Part shown: positions 8,593 to 24,990 of the stretch, piece by piece
Numbering within the stretch: position 1 is the first letter of the stretch
Layout: every line of letters begins with the position of its first letter
DNA from: Rhizobium sp. R635
GTDB lineage: Bacteria; Pseudomonadota; Alphaproteobacteria; Rhizobiales; Rhizobiaceae
Direction: 5' to 3'
NCBI RefSeq assembly: GCF_002211285.1
Contig: NZ_LOKX01000037.1
Span: forward strand, 153,292-217,291
Length of the DNA: 64,000 bases
Position numbers and translations under genes: made by a program
Notes under the pieces: model-generated
The model's input: only the letters and a program-made list of their open reading frames with translations
Databases searched by the model: none
What the model was told of the DNA's origin: nothing

Positions 8593-8621
8593 TTGACAGA
8601 CTGAAATGCTCCGGTCATATA
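8593..8621 (+). promoter_or_regulatory. Predicted sigma-70 promoter for tRNA-Tyr/tRNA-Gly/tuf
   Basis: TTGACA (8593-8598) and CATATA (8616-8621) are separated by exactly 17 nt, ending about 70 nt before tRNA-Tyr. A perfect -35 with a good -10 is what a strong stable-RNA promoter would show. No terminator is visible between the two tRNAs and tuf, so they may share this promoter. Confidence 0.65.
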
Positions 8622-8692
8622 CGCGGCGCAGACGACGGGCGGCAATGCTTCGAAGTCTGACGAACTTGGTCTTCAAGATCCGGACGAAAACT

Positions 8693-8777
8693 GGAGAGAT
8701 GCCCGAGTGGTTAAAGGGGACGGACTGTAAATCCGTTGGCTCAGCCTACGTTGGTTCAAATCCAACTCTCTCCACCA
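8693..8777 (+). tRNA. tRNA-Tyr (anticodon GTA)
   Basis: A type II tRNA of 85 nt with a long variable arm. Acceptor GGAGAGA pairs with TCTCTCC, the anticodon stem is ACGGA/TCCGT with loop CTGTAAA, and the T arm reads GTTGG TTCAAAT CCAAC. The discriminator is A and CCA is encoded. Confidence 0.97.
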
Positions 8778-8801
8778 TTCGTCATCGGATCTGACCATCC
8801 C

Positions 8802-8875
8802 GCGGGTATAGCTCAATGGTAGAGCAGCAGCCTTCCAAGCTGAATACGCGGGTTCGATTCCCGCTACCCGCTCCA
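8802..8875 (+). tRNA. tRNA-Gly (anticodon TCC)
   Basis: A 74-nt cloverleaf. Acceptor GCGGGTA pairs with TACCCGC, D stem GCTC/GAGC, anticodon loop CTTCCAA, T arm GCGGG TTCGATT CCCGC. The discriminator is T and CCA is encoded. The outermost anticodon-stem pair (27-43) is G-A, a mismatch, and the four inner pairs are sound. It lies 24 nt downstream of tRNA-Tyr, so the two are probably transcribed together. Confidence 0.96.
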
Positions 8876-9154
8876 GTTTCCCTTTGAAGCCAGTCCATAC
8901 GATCGTCGCATCATATGCGTGGATACTCCTGCGCTGCCGAGAACGCGTGGTCCACTCATTTTTCCTTGGGATTTCAGCGAATTTCGAGGGGGCTTTGGCG
9001 AATCGCCTTGCAGGCGGCGAATTGTCCCCCATATGCGCTCTCACGCCAAGAATGGCGTCTGCAATTAAGTCTTGCGCAATTTCGCCGAAAGCCTTAAACG
9101 GCGGCACTAAACCGGTTCGCCGGGGCCACCATTTCGTTCACAGGAAGCATTCAA

Positions 9155-10330
9155 ATGGCAAAGAGTAAGTTTGAGCGCAACAAGCCGCACGTCAACATTG
9201 GCACGATTGGCCACGTTGACCACGGCAAGACGTCTCTGACGGCAGCGATCACGAAGTACTTCGGTGAGTTCAAGGCGTACGACCAGATCGACGCGGCTCC
9301 GGAAGAGAAGGCGCGCGGCATCACCATCTCGACGGCGCACGTCGAGTATGAGACGCCGAACCGCCACTACGCGCACGTCGACTGCCCCGGCCACGCCGAC
9401 TATGTCAAGAACATGATCACCGGCGCAGCTCAGATGGACGGCGCGATCCTGGTTTGCTCGGCCGCTGACGGCCCGATGCCGCAGACGCGCGAACACATCC
9501 TGCTCGCCCGCCAGGTCGGCGTTCCGGCGATCGTCGTGTTCCTGAACAAGGTCGACCAGGTTGACGACGCCGAGCTTCTCGAACTCGTCGAGCTTGAAGT
9601 TCGCGAACTTCTGTCGTCCTACGACTTCCCGGGCGACGACATTCCGGTCGTCAAGGGTTCGGCTCTTGCCGCTCTCGAAGATTCGGACAAGAAGATCGGC
9701 GAAGACGCGATCCGCGAGCTGATGGCAGCGGTCGACGCCTACATCCCGACGCCTGAGCGTCCGGTTGACCAGCCGTTCCTGATGCCGATCGAAGACGTGT
9801 TCTCGATCTCTGGCCGCGGCACTGTCGTGACCGGCCGCGTCGAGCGTGGCATTGTCAAGGTTGGTGAAGAAGTCGAGATCGTCGGCATCCGCCCGACGTC
9901 GAAGACGACCGTGACCGGCGTTGAAATGTTCCGCAAGCTGCTCGACCAGGGCCAGGCCGGCGACAACATCGGCGCGCTGGTTCGCGGTGTGAACCGTGAC
10001 GGCGTCGAGCGTGGCCAGATCCTGTGCAAGCCGGGCTCTGTCAAGCCGCACAAGAAGTTCATGGCCGAAGCCTACATCCTGACGAAGGAAGAAGGCGGCC
10101 GTCATACGCCGTTCTTCACCAACTACCGTCCGCAGTTCTACTTCCGCACGACGGACGTTACCGGCATCGTAACGCTGCCGGAAGGCACGGAAATGGTTAT
10201 GCCGGGCGACAACGTCACGGTTGCCGTCGAACTGATCGTTCCGATCGCGATGGAAGAAAAGCTGCGCTTCGCCATCCGCGAAGGCGGCCGCACCGTCGGC
10301 GCCGGTATCGTCGCTTCGATCGTCGAGTAA
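9155..10330 (+). CDS. tuf: Elongation factor Tu, copy 1
   Basis: A GTPase that delivers aminoacyl-tRNA to the ribosome; 391 residues. GTP-binding motifs: GHVDHGKTS (P loop), DCPGHADY (switch II) and NKVD (specificity). The protein is identical to that encoded at 28373-29548. I count only four nucleotide differences (9208, 9325, 10231, 10303), all silent and all near the gene ends. Similarity stops at the start and stop codons. This copy follows tRNA-Tyr and tRNA-Gly and has its own strong terminator, whereas the other copy closes the str operon. Confidence 0.98.
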   Translation: MAKSKFERNKPHVNIGTIGHVDHGKTSLTAAITKYFGEFKAYDQIDAAPEEKARGITISTAHVEYETPNRHYAHVDCPGHADYVKNMITGAAQMDGAILVCSAADGPMPQTREHILLARQVGVPAIVVFLNKVDQVDDAELLELVELEVRELLSSYDFPGDDIPVVKGSALAALEDSDKKIGEDAIRELMAAVDAYIPTPERPVDQPFLMPIEDVFSISGRGTVVTGRVERGIVKVGEEVEIVGIRPTSKTTVTGVEMFRKLLDQGQAGDNIGALVRGVNRDGVERGQILCKPGSVKPHKKFMAEAYILTKEEGGRHTPFFTNYRPQFYFRTTDVTGIVTLPEGTEMVMPGDNVTVAVELIVPIAMEEKLRFAIREGGRTVGAGIVASIVE

Positions 10331-10354
10331 CCATTTAGGTTATCCGCAATCAGG

Positions 10355-10385
10355 AAAACCCCGCTGGAAACAGCGGGGTTTTTCG
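10355..10385 (+). terminator. Intrinsic terminator of tuf copy 1
   Basis: The stem AAAACCCCGCTG/CAGCGGGGTTTT (10355-10366 with 10371-10382) has a GAAA tetraloop and a T run. It lies 25 nt after the stop codon. Confidence 0.95.
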
Positions 10386-10533
10386 TTTTTGATGCCTTCC
10401 GGTTCGTTTAACAGGTGTTGTAAAAATATCGTTAAGTTGGCCCGTCACAGTATTTTGTTCATCTCACGTTCAGAAACCGGTTGTGATTGGCTCATTTTAG
10501 TCCAGACTCCTCCTTGTAAAGAGGAGAGCCCGG

Positions 10534-10668
10534 ATGATTCCAAAGGCCACATTCGTTGCGACGATATTCGCGATGTATGTTTTCACGATGTTTTTCATCG
10601 CTGCAATTCCGCAAGAGGTCGTTCAGGCGGCCGGCGTGCAGATCAATGAGGTAAGCGTCGTCAAGTGA
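10534..10668 (+). CDS. Small membrane or secreted peptide (44 aa)
   Basis: A 44-codon frame starting ATG 10534 with a strong SD (GAGGAG seven nt upstream) and ending TGA 10668. It begins MIPKATFVATIFAMYVFTMF and contains one hydrophobic span (about residues 6-25). A short tail follows, QEVVQAAGVQINEVSVVK. It could be a single-pass inner-membrane peptide or a secreted peptide. It lies alone between the tuf terminator and the epimerase gene. The function is unknown; the good SD and hydrophobic pattern are the only support. Confidence 0.55.
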   Translation: MIPKATFVATIFAMYVFTMFFIAAIPQEVVQAAGVQINEVSVVK

Positions 10669-10843
10669 CGCGCTTTCCAGTTCATCGCAGGGGGGCTGCG
10701 GTGAGAGGGCAATAATTGGCCAGGTGCTCCCAGATAGGGTGCTTCTGGCGAGGCGGGGTGAAACCCCTTGCAGGACGCTCGCTTGCTCTTTGCGCGGAAG
10801 CGTCTAACCATGCCTCCGGCTTCATGACGCGGAGGATATTCCA

Positions 10844-11737
10844 ATGAAGAAACGTATCCTGTTCACAGGCGGTTCGGGCAAGGCAGGTCGCCATGCCGTG
10901 CCGTGGCTCATTAATGCCGGTTACGAGGTTCACAACCTCGATCTCGTGCCGCTGGACAGCCCCGGCGTCACCAACCTCATCGCCGACATCACCGACAGCG
11001 GCCAGGTCTTCAACGCGCTCTCGATGCATCGCGATTTTCCCGATCTCGACGCGGGCAGGGGCGTTCAGCCCTTCGATGCCGTCGTGCATTTCGCCGCCAT
11101 CCCGCGCATCCTGATCAAGCCTGACAACGAGACCTTCCGCATCAACACGATGGGCACGTACAATGTCATCGAGGCGGCGGTGAAGCTCGGCATCCGGAAG
11201 ATCATCGTCGCGTCGAGCGAAACGACCTACGGCGTCTGCTTCGCCGAGGGGCATCGCGATTTCCACCAGTTCCCGCTGGAAGAGGACTACGACGTCAATC
11301 CGATGGATTCCTACGGTCTTTCCAAGGTGGTGAACGAAAAGACTGCGCGCGCCTTTGCCGAACGGTCGGGCTTCGACATCTATGCGCTGCGCATCGGCAA
11401 CGTCATCGAGCCGCACGAATACGAGAAGTTCCCCACCTATTTCGCCAACCCCGAAATGCGCAAGCGCATCGCCTGGAGTTATATCGACGCCCGCGACCTC
11501 GGCCAGATATGCCATCTCTGCATCGAGAAGGATGGTCTCGGTTACCAGGTCTTCAATGCGGCCAACGACACCGTCTCGGCCAATACGCCATCGAAGGAAC
11601 TTGCGAAGCGATTCTTCCCGAATGTGCCTTTCACCCGCGAGATCGGCGAATATGAAGGGCTTCTTTCCAACCGCAAGATCCGCGAGGTGCTGGGCTTCAG
11701 GGAAGAGCACGATTGGCGGAAATACGTGAAGGTCTGA
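10844..11737 (+). CDS. NAD-dependent epimerase/dehydratase (extended SDR)
   Basis: A 297-residue extended short-chain dehydrogenase. The Rossmann NAD-binding motif GGSGKAGR lies at residues 9-16. The catalytic YxxxK is Y157/K161 (SYGLSKVVNEK), with a preceding serine in IVASSETTYG. Members act on nucleotide sugars or sugar acids (UDP-glucose 4-epimerase, uronate dehydrogenase and similar); the substrate here cannot be told. The start at 10844 has GGAGG eight nt upstream. It sits between tuf and tRNA-Trp/secE, inside an otherwise translation-related region. Confidence 0.82.
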   Translation: MKKRILFTGGSGKAGRHAVPWLINAGYEVHNLDLVPLDSPGVTNLIADITDSGQVFNALSMHRDFPDLDAGRGVQPFDAVVHFAAIPRILIKPDNETFRINTMGTYNVIEAAVKLGIRKIIVASSETTYGVCFAEGHRDFHQFPLEEDYDVNPMDSYGLSKVVNEKTARAFAERSGFDIYALRIGNVIEPHEYEKFPTYFANPEMRKRIAWSYIDARDLGQICHLCIEKDGLGYQVFNAANDTVSANTPSKELAKRFFPNVPFTREIGEYEGLLSNRKIREVLGFREEHDWRKYVKV

Positions 11738-11761
11738 GCAGCTTCCGGCCGCGCGATTGAA

Positions 11762-11798
11762 AAAGCCATTTCTCCGCATATGAGGAGAATGGCTTTGA
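11762..11798 (+). terminator. Terminator-like hairpin after the epimerase
   Basis: AAAGCCATTTCTCC (11762-11775) pairs with GGAGAATGGCTTT (11784-11796), with one bulged T and an 8-nt loop. The following sequence is GAAAATC, so the T run is missing on the plus strand. On the minus strand it would be followed by T-rich sequence. Confidence 0.5.
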
Positions 11799-11905
11799 AA
11801 ATCGAAAATCGTGCTTGCCAATCCCGCGCCGTCGTCTTAAAGGGTCGCCATGCTTTTCGGCAGCGATTTGCGGGCCTTGGCCCGGGCGCTGAATGACAGG
11901 CATGA

Positions 11906-11981
<76 letters not shown>

Positions 11982-12175
11982 TTTTCCTTGATGCGGGACA
12001 GCGCGGACGTGCTTGCAGCGTTTCGAAGCGGGAATAATCGGTGGCAACTAATTTCGTTAAACTTCGGTTTCCCTCTTGTGTATTCGGAAATCGGTGTTTA
12101 TTTAGGGTTCAACAGACACGCGGTGCGTGGGGCTGATAGTTTCAGCTTTACGCGCCGTAATTGCGTGGGCAGTCG

Positions 12176-12376
12176 ATGGCATCCAAATCCAATCCATTCG
12201 CGTTTCTGCAGCAGGTTCGCTCCGAGACGTCCAAGGTCACATGGCCATCGCGCCGCGAGACGATGATCTCGACGGTCATGGTGCTCGTGATGGTGGTTTT
12301 CGCCGCGCTGTTTTTCTTTGCCGCTGACCAGTTGATCGGCTGGGCTCTCAGCTTCGTGCTGAATATCGGCAACTGA
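12176..12376 (+). CDS. secE: Preprotein translocase subunit SecE
   Basis: A 66-residue single-span SecE of the short type. The amphipathic cytoplasmic helix with the conserved VRSETSKVTWPSRRET precedes one transmembrane segment (VLVMVVFAALFFFAADQLIG). It forms the SecYEG channel with SecY, encoded at 39799. The start at 12176 (MASKSN) is preferred; a TTG at 12161 would add five residues. It is followed closely by nusG. Confidence 0.95.
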   Translation: MASKSNPFAFLQQVRSETSKVTWPSRRETMISTVMVLVMVVFAALFFFAADQLIGWALSFVLNIGN

Positions 12377-12393
12377 TACGGGTGGAGATGAAA

Positions 12394-12924
12394 ATGGCGG
12401 CACGTTGGTACATCGTCCACGCGTATTCCAATTTTGAAAAGAAGGTGGCTGAAGACATCGAGAACAAGGCTCGCCAGAAGGGGCTTGAGCATCTGTTCGA
12501 GAAGATTCTCGTGCCGACCGAAAAGGTGGTGGAAGTGCGTCGCGGCCGCAAGGTCGACAGCGAGCGCAAGTTTTTCCCGGGTTATGTTCTCGTTCGTGCC
12601 AATCTGACGGATGAGGCCTATCACCTGATCAAGAATACGCCGAAGGTGACTGGCTTCCTTGGCTCCGATAATAAGCCCGTTCCGATTCCGGATTATGAAG
12701 CCGAGCGCATTCTCGGTCAGGTTCAGGAAGGCGTCGAGCGGCCGAAGGCATCCATTACCTTCGAGATCGGCGAGCAGGTCCGCGTTTCCGACGGCCCCTT
12801 CGCCTCGTTCAACGGCACGGTTCAGGATGTGGACGAAGAGCGTTCGCGCCTGAAGGTGGAAGTGTCGATCTTCGGCCGCGCAACGCCGGTCGAGCTGGAA
12901 TACGCTCAGGTCGAGAAGGTCTGA
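12394..12924 (+). CDS. nusG: Transcription termination/antitermination factor NusG
   Basis: A 176-residue protein with an N-terminal NGN domain (RWYIVHAYSNFEKKVAEDI, FFPGYVLVR) and a C-terminal KOW domain (GEQVRVSDGPFASFNGTVQD). It binds RNA polymerase and couples it to Rho or to the ribosomal S10 protein. ATG 12394 is chosen because GGAG lies about seven nt upstream; in-frame ATG 12388 and GTG 12382 are alternatives. It lies 17 nt after secE. Confidence 0.96.
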   Translation: MAARWYIVHAYSNFEKKVAEDIENKARQKGLEHLFEKILVPTEKVVEVRRGRKVDSERKFFPGYVLVRANLTDEAYHLIKNTPKVTGFLGSDNKPVPIPDYEAERILGQVQEGVERPKASITFEIGEQVRVSDGPFASFNGTVQDVDEERSRLKVEVSIFGRATPVELEYAQVEKV

Positions 12925-12934
12925 TTGCAGAATT

Positions 12935-13013
12935 GGAAGCTGGCCTTCGCGGCCTGCTTCCCGCGGACCTTGTCCGCATCCGCGTGGAAGGTGAGGGGTC
13001 TTAGCCGGACCCC
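12935..13013 (+). promoter_or_regulatory. Three tandem hairpins between nusG and rplK
   Basis: Successive stems: GGAAGC-T-GGCC with GGCC-T-GCTTCC (12935-12961, one T-T mismatch), GCGGAC/GTCCGC (12963-12977, 3-nt loop) and GGGGTC/GACCCC (12995-13013). None has a T run, so these look like mRNA structure (a leader for L11-L1 control, or processing sites) rather than a terminator. Confidence 0.4.
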
Positions 13014-13099
13014 AATGATCCGCACCACGCAACCGCAGCCGCCGGAGTGATCCGGCATCACGGGCCGGGCAACCGGCCGTTCATGAAAGGCAGAGAGAT

Positions 13100-13531
13100 A
13101 TGGCTAAGAAAGTTGCAGGCCAGCTCAAGCTTCAGGTTAAGGCAGGATCGGCAAACCCGTCCCCGCCGATCGGCCCGGCGCTTGGTCAGCGTGGCATTAA
13201 CATCATGGAATTCTGCAAGGCGTTCAATGCCGCCACGCAGGAAATGGAAAAGGGTATGCCGATCCCGGTCGTCATCACCTATTACCAGGACAAGTCCTTC
13301 ACCTTCGCGATGAAGCAGCCGCCGGTCAGCTACTGGCTGAAGAAGGAAGCGAAGATTACGTCCGGTTCCAAGACGCCTGGCAAGGGCGCAAAGGCTGGTA
13401 CCCTCACCAAGGCTCAGATCAAGACGATCGCCGAAGCCAAGATGAAGGACCTGAACGCAGCAGATATCGAAGGTGCAATGGCGATGATCGAGGGCTCTGC
13501 CCGCGCCATGGGCCTGGAAGTGGTGGGTTAA
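13100..13531 (+). CDS. rplK: 50S ribosomal protein L11
   Basis: A 143-residue L11 that binds the GTPase-associated region of 23S rRNA and is needed for RelA activation. The N-terminal segment has the conserved PSPPIGPALGQRGINIMEFC, and the C-terminal rRNA-binding domain includes KTPGKGAKAGTL. The length is standard. The start at 13100 has an AGAGAG SD. It is followed four nt later by rplA, so the two are translated as a pair; in other bacteria L1 represses this transcript. Confidence 0.98.
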   Translation: MAKKVAGQLKLQVKAGSANPSPPIGPALGQRGINIMEFCKAFNAATQEMEKGMPIPVVITYYQDKSFTFAMKQPPVSYWLKKEAKITSGSKTPGKGAKAGTLTKAQIKTIAEAKMKDLNAADIEGAMAMIEGSARAMGLEVVG

Positions 13532-13535
13532 GACC

Positions 13536-14237
13536 ATGGCAGGCAAGCGCACTCAGAAGATCAACGAGGGTGTTGATCCGACCAAGCTCTACGCTCTGAC
13601 GACCGCCATCGGCATGGTCAAGGAACGGGCTGTCGCCAAGTTCGACGAAACCATCGAAGTCTCGATGAACCTCGGCGTTGACCCGCGTCATGCGGACCAG
13701 ATGGTTCGCGGCGTCGTCAACCTGCCGAACGGCACGGGCCGTACGGTTCGCGTCGCCGTCTTCGCTCGCGGTGCCAAGGCTGATGAAGCCAAGGCAGCCG
13801 GTGCCGATGTCGTCGGCGCCGAAGATCTCGTCGAAATCGTCCAGGGCGGCAAGATCGAATTCGATCGCTGCATCGCCACCCCCGACATGATGCCGCTCGT
13901 CGGCCGTCTTGGTAAGGTTCTCGGCCCGCGCGGCATGATGCCGAACCCGAAGGTCGGCACCGTCACCATGGATGTCGCCGGAGCCGTCAAGGCTTCCAAG
14001 GGCGGCGCCGTCGAGTTCCGCGTCGAGAAGGCTGGTATCGTCCATGCCGGCATCGGCAAGGCCTCTTTCGACGCCAAGGCTCTGGAAGAAAACATCCGCG
14101 CCTTCGCCGACGCCGTCATCAAGGCGAAGCCGGCTGGCGCCAAGGGCAACTACGTCAAGCGCGTGGCGATTTCCTCGACCATGGGCCCGGGCGTCAAGAT
14201 CGAAGTCGGCTCGGTCACCGCAGCTCCGACTGCATAA
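13536..14237 (+). CDS. rplA: 50S ribosomal protein L1
   Basis: A 233-residue L1, the mobile L1-stalk protein that helps release deacylated tRNA. The signature GKLGKVLGPRGLMPNPK region appears here as LGKVLGPRGMMPNPKVGTV. L1 is the usual translational repressor of rplKA mRNA. The start lies 4 nt after the rplK stop. A 331-nt untranslated region rich in hairpins follows before rplJ. Confidence 0.98.
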   Translation: MAGKRTQKINEGVDPTKLYALTTAIGMVKERAVAKFDETIEVSMNLGVDPRHADQMVRGVVNLPNGTGRTVRVAVFARGAKADEAKAAGADVVGAEDLVEIVQGGKIEFDRCIATPDMMPLVGRLGKVLGPRGMMPNPKVGTVTMDVAGAVKASKGGAVEFRVEKAGIVHAGIGKASFDAKALEENIRAFADAVIKAKPAGAKGNYVKRVAISSTMGPGVKIEVGSVTAAPTA

Positions 14238-14245
14238 GTTTATGG

Positions 14246-14315
14246 CCGGGCTTCGGCCCGGTGAATGAATTTCCGGCCTCGCAAGGGGCCGGAATATTCC
14301 GGAGAAATCCGGAAT
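14246..14315 (+). promoter_or_regulatory. Alternating inverted repeats after rplA
   Basis: Three local stems are possible: CCGGGC-TTCG-GCCCGG (14246-14261), TTCCGGCC/GGCCGGAA (14271-14278 with 14287-14294) and ATTCCGGA-GAAA-TCCGGAAT (14296-14315). The middle and last share the same TTCCGG/CCGGAA words. A 14-nt palindrome (CCGGAATATTCCGG, 14289-14302) can therefore form instead of both. This is a plausible attenuator, but no T run follows any stem. Confidence 0.45.
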
Positions 14316-14487
14316 CCTGTCCGAGATTGCAGGTGGTTTTCCCTTAATCACTTGGCCTGCATGAGACGGGTAAGACCCGAATTGCATGAAGTTCGCTTCT
14401 AGGAACTCGGTTCGAGCCTTGGATGCCTTGTGCCTCTTTAGCCTTGATTGGCGCGGGAGCGCGAGGGGACAGGATCCTCAAGCGTCG

Positions 14488-14553
14488 CTTGGGATCTCTT
14501 TTGATCCCAGGGGGCAAAAGGCAACCCGGTGGGTCCGTTCAAACGGTCCCGCC
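14488..14553 (+). promoter_or_regulatory. Predicted L10 leader (rplJL autoregulatory mRNA)
   Basis: Two stems lie just before rplJ: CTTGGGATC/GATCCCAGG (14488-14496 with 14503-14511) and GGTGGGTCCGTT/AACGGTCCCGCC (14528-14539 with 14542-14553, one T-T mismatch and one wobble). The second ends 15 nt before the GTG start. Bacteria commonly control rplJL by binding of the L10-L12 complex to such a leader. Location and structure support this, but I could not test a kink-turn or Rfam match. Confidence 0.45.
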
Positions 14554-14568
14554 AACTGGAGATAGGCA

Positions 14569-15087
14569 GTGGAAAGAGCGGAAAAGCGCGAATTCGTCAC
14601 GGAACTGAACGAAGTCTTCAAGGCTTCGGGCTCGGTTGTCGTGGCCCACTATGCTGGTGCTACAGTCGCACAGATGAACGATTTTCGTTCGAAGATGCGC
14701 GCTGCTGGCGGCACCGTCAAAGTCGCGAAGAACCGCCTGGCCAAAATTGCCCTTCAGGGTACGGAAGCGGAAGGGATTTCCAATCTCTTCAAGGGTCAGA
14801 CCCTCATTGCTTACAGCAATGATCCGATCACCGCTCCGAAGGTCGTCATGGATTTCGCCAAGACCAACGACAAGATCGTGGTTCTCGGCGGCGCCATGGG
14901 CACGACAACGCTGAACGCCGAAGGTGTCAAGTCGCTCGCGACCCTGCCTTCGCTGGACGAACTGCGTGCGAAGCTGCTGGGCATGATCCAGACTCCGGCT
15001 ACCCGCATTGCAGGCGTTGTTGCAGCACCGGCAAGTCAGCTTGCTCGCGTGTTCTCGGCCTACGCCAAGAAGGACGAAGCCGCTTAA
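14569..15087 (+). CDS. rplJ: 50S ribosomal protein L10
   Basis: A 172-residue L10 that anchors L7/L12 dimers to the ribosomal stalk. The N-terminal rRNA-binding domain has VVVAHYAGATVAQMNDFR and KVAKNRLAKIA. The C-terminal helix (residues about 135-172, ASQLARVFSAYAKK) is the L12-binding spine. It starts with GTG at 14569, with GGAG upstream. It is followed by rplL, and the pair is normally repressed by L10. Confidence 0.97.
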   Translation: MERAEKREFVTELNEVFKASGSVVVAHYAGATVAQMNDFRSKMRAAGGTVKVAKNRLAKIALQGTEAEGISNLFKGQTLIAYSNDPITAPKVVMDFAKTNDKIVVLGGAMGTTTLNAEGVKSLATLPSLDELRAKLLGMIQTPATRIAGVVAAPASQLARVFSAYAKKDEAA

Positions 15088-15143
15088 GGCGGTTTTTCGC
15101 TGTACATACTCAACAGTTCGAACCGAACAAAAGGAACTAGAAA

Positions 15144-15527
<384 letters not shown>

Positions 15528-15541
15528 TCTTCGACTGCTCT

Positions 15542-15580
15542 TGGGAGGCGGTATCTACTGCCTCCCATTTGCCGTTTTTC
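15542..15580 (+). terminator. Attenuator-like hairpin between rplL and rpoB
   Basis: The stem TGGGAGGC/GCCTCCCA (15542-15549 with 15560-15567) has a 10-nt loop and is followed by TTTGCCGTTTTTC. A partial terminator is expected here, because ribosomal stalk proteins are needed in larger amounts than RNA polymerase and E. coli has an attenuator at the same place. Confidence 0.65.
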
Positions 15581-15587
15581 TGAACGA

Positions 15588-15625
15588 ATTACCCAAAAGC
15601 CGCGTCAAAACGGCTTTTGGGTAAT
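15588..15625 (+). other. 15-bp perfect hairpin upstream of rpoB
   Basis: ATTACCCAAAAGCCG (15588-15602) pairs perfectly with CGGCTTTTGGGTAAT (15611-15625) around an 8-nt loop (CGTCAAAA). It has no T run, so it is more like an RNase III-type processing stem than a terminator. E. coli has an RNase III site in the same interval. The assignment of function is inference. Confidence 0.6.
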
Positions 15626-15788
15626 GGGTTCTTCAAAAGGATAGTCTCGCGCCGAGGGCAGCACAGCAATCCGAGCTGAGCGTTTTCGGGAGTCGGACGA
15701 GATTGAACGACCCATTGATTGACGGGATCGACTGGCCATCGGTTCCCGTCCGTTGCAGGCCCGGGTGCAAGATTTTGAAGGAGCGACG

Positions 15789-19928
<4,140 letters not shown>

Positions 19929-20117
19929 GCATCAATAGGGCGTGCGCTGCCAATGCGGCGCACGCCGGTCCCGCCGGGCGCCGTATCCGTGTCGGCCCGG
20001 AAGGGAAGTTTCGCCGCATCTTGCGGTTATTCTCGTTTAAGCGAGGGAGGCGGCTCCCGGGAATTTGCCGCCGGCCATCGCATTTTGAGGGCGCTTTAGC
20101 CCATGAAGGAGACAGGC

Positions 20118-24326
<4,209 letters not shown>

Positions 24327-24350
24327 TCCGCAGCTGACGTCCACAAATTG

Positions 24351-24389
24351 AAAAACCGCCCGGAGCGATCCGGGCGGTTTTCATTTTTG
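24351..24389 (+). terminator. Intrinsic terminator of rpoBC
   Basis: AAAACCGCCCGG/CCGGGCGGTTTT (24352-24363 with 24370-24381) has a 6-nt loop and is followed by CATTTTTG. The stem is A-rich on one side and T-rich on the other, so it may also serve the minus-strand gene that ends at 24464. Confidence 0.93.
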
Positions 24390-24463
24390 TTATACTCTGA
24401 TTGGTCCGAGGGGAGGGTAGGCGCCGCCTGTTTCGCTGCGCCGCCCGCGACCAGCGGTTCCCG

Positions 24464-24757
24464 TCAGTTGAAGCGGATGATCGCGACCTCGCCATCGACC
24501 GCGCCCTGGTAGGCCGAGGCGTGCGGCTCTTCCGCCGGGATTTCGGTCAGCATGCCGATCTGGTCGAGATCCGCTTCGATGAAGCCCTCCTCGGCAAGGG
24601 CGTTCAAGGCTTCGCGCACGGCAGTGTCGTCATCGGGCGCTTTCAGCAGGATGTGCAGGTCGATGCCTTCGCTGGCGTCGGACTCATAGCCTTTGCCAAT
24701 GATGATGAAGATCATCGGTCCGTCGAAATTGTTGTCGTTATCAGGTGTCGTGATCAT
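24464..24757 (-). CDS. Conserved hypothetical protein (97 aa)
   Basis: A 97-residue soluble acidic protein not matched to a family. The N-terminus is polar (MITTPDNDNNFDGPM), followed by a hydrophobic strand (IFIIIGKGYE) and an alpha/beta pattern. No signal peptide or membrane span is seen. It lies on the opposite strand, between the rpoC terminator and the long rpsL upstream region, so its promoter would lie in that region. The gene call is supported by coding character and clean flanks only. Confidence 0.6.
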   Translation of the reverse strand: MITTPDNDNNFDGPMIFIIIGKGYESDASEGIDLHILLKAPDDDTAVREALNALAEEGFIEADLDQIGMLTEIPAEEPHASAYQGAVDGEVAIIRFN

Positions 24758-24961
24758 CGCCTGTCCTCGGTTCCTGGAGATTCGCTTTGTCGAATCCGCT
24801 GAGAGGACCTAACGCCGCAATTGCTGATTCCTTAACCGCTTTTGCTGCAAGGCCCAAGTTTTTATCTTGGCGCAGGCCCGTGAATGCGTCTAGAAGGGTG
24901 AAAACAGGGCGTTCGGCCCGCATATCAAGGTGATGCGGCCAAGTTTATTTCTTAACCGGCC

Positions 24962-24990
24962 TTGACGGGACGGGTTGAAACCAGTAGTAC
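24962..24990 (+). promoter_or_regulatory. Predicted promoter of the str operon
   Basis: CTTGACG has its -35 core TTGACG at 24962-24967. A 17-nt spacer is followed by TAGTAC at 24985-24990. The -35 is of the CTTGAC type favoured in alphaproteobacteria; the -10 is moderate. It gives a leader of about 255 nt before rpsL. Confidence 0.5.

Noticed and set aside
10690..10843. Possible riboswitch before the epimerase
   Set aside because: There are G-rich runs and a GGGGTGAAACCCC stem, but no conserved riboswitch core that I could recognise.
24741..24923. 60-codon minus-strand frame before the 97-residue protein
   Set aside because: It overlaps the start of the better-supported gene and has no SD or hydrophobic pattern.
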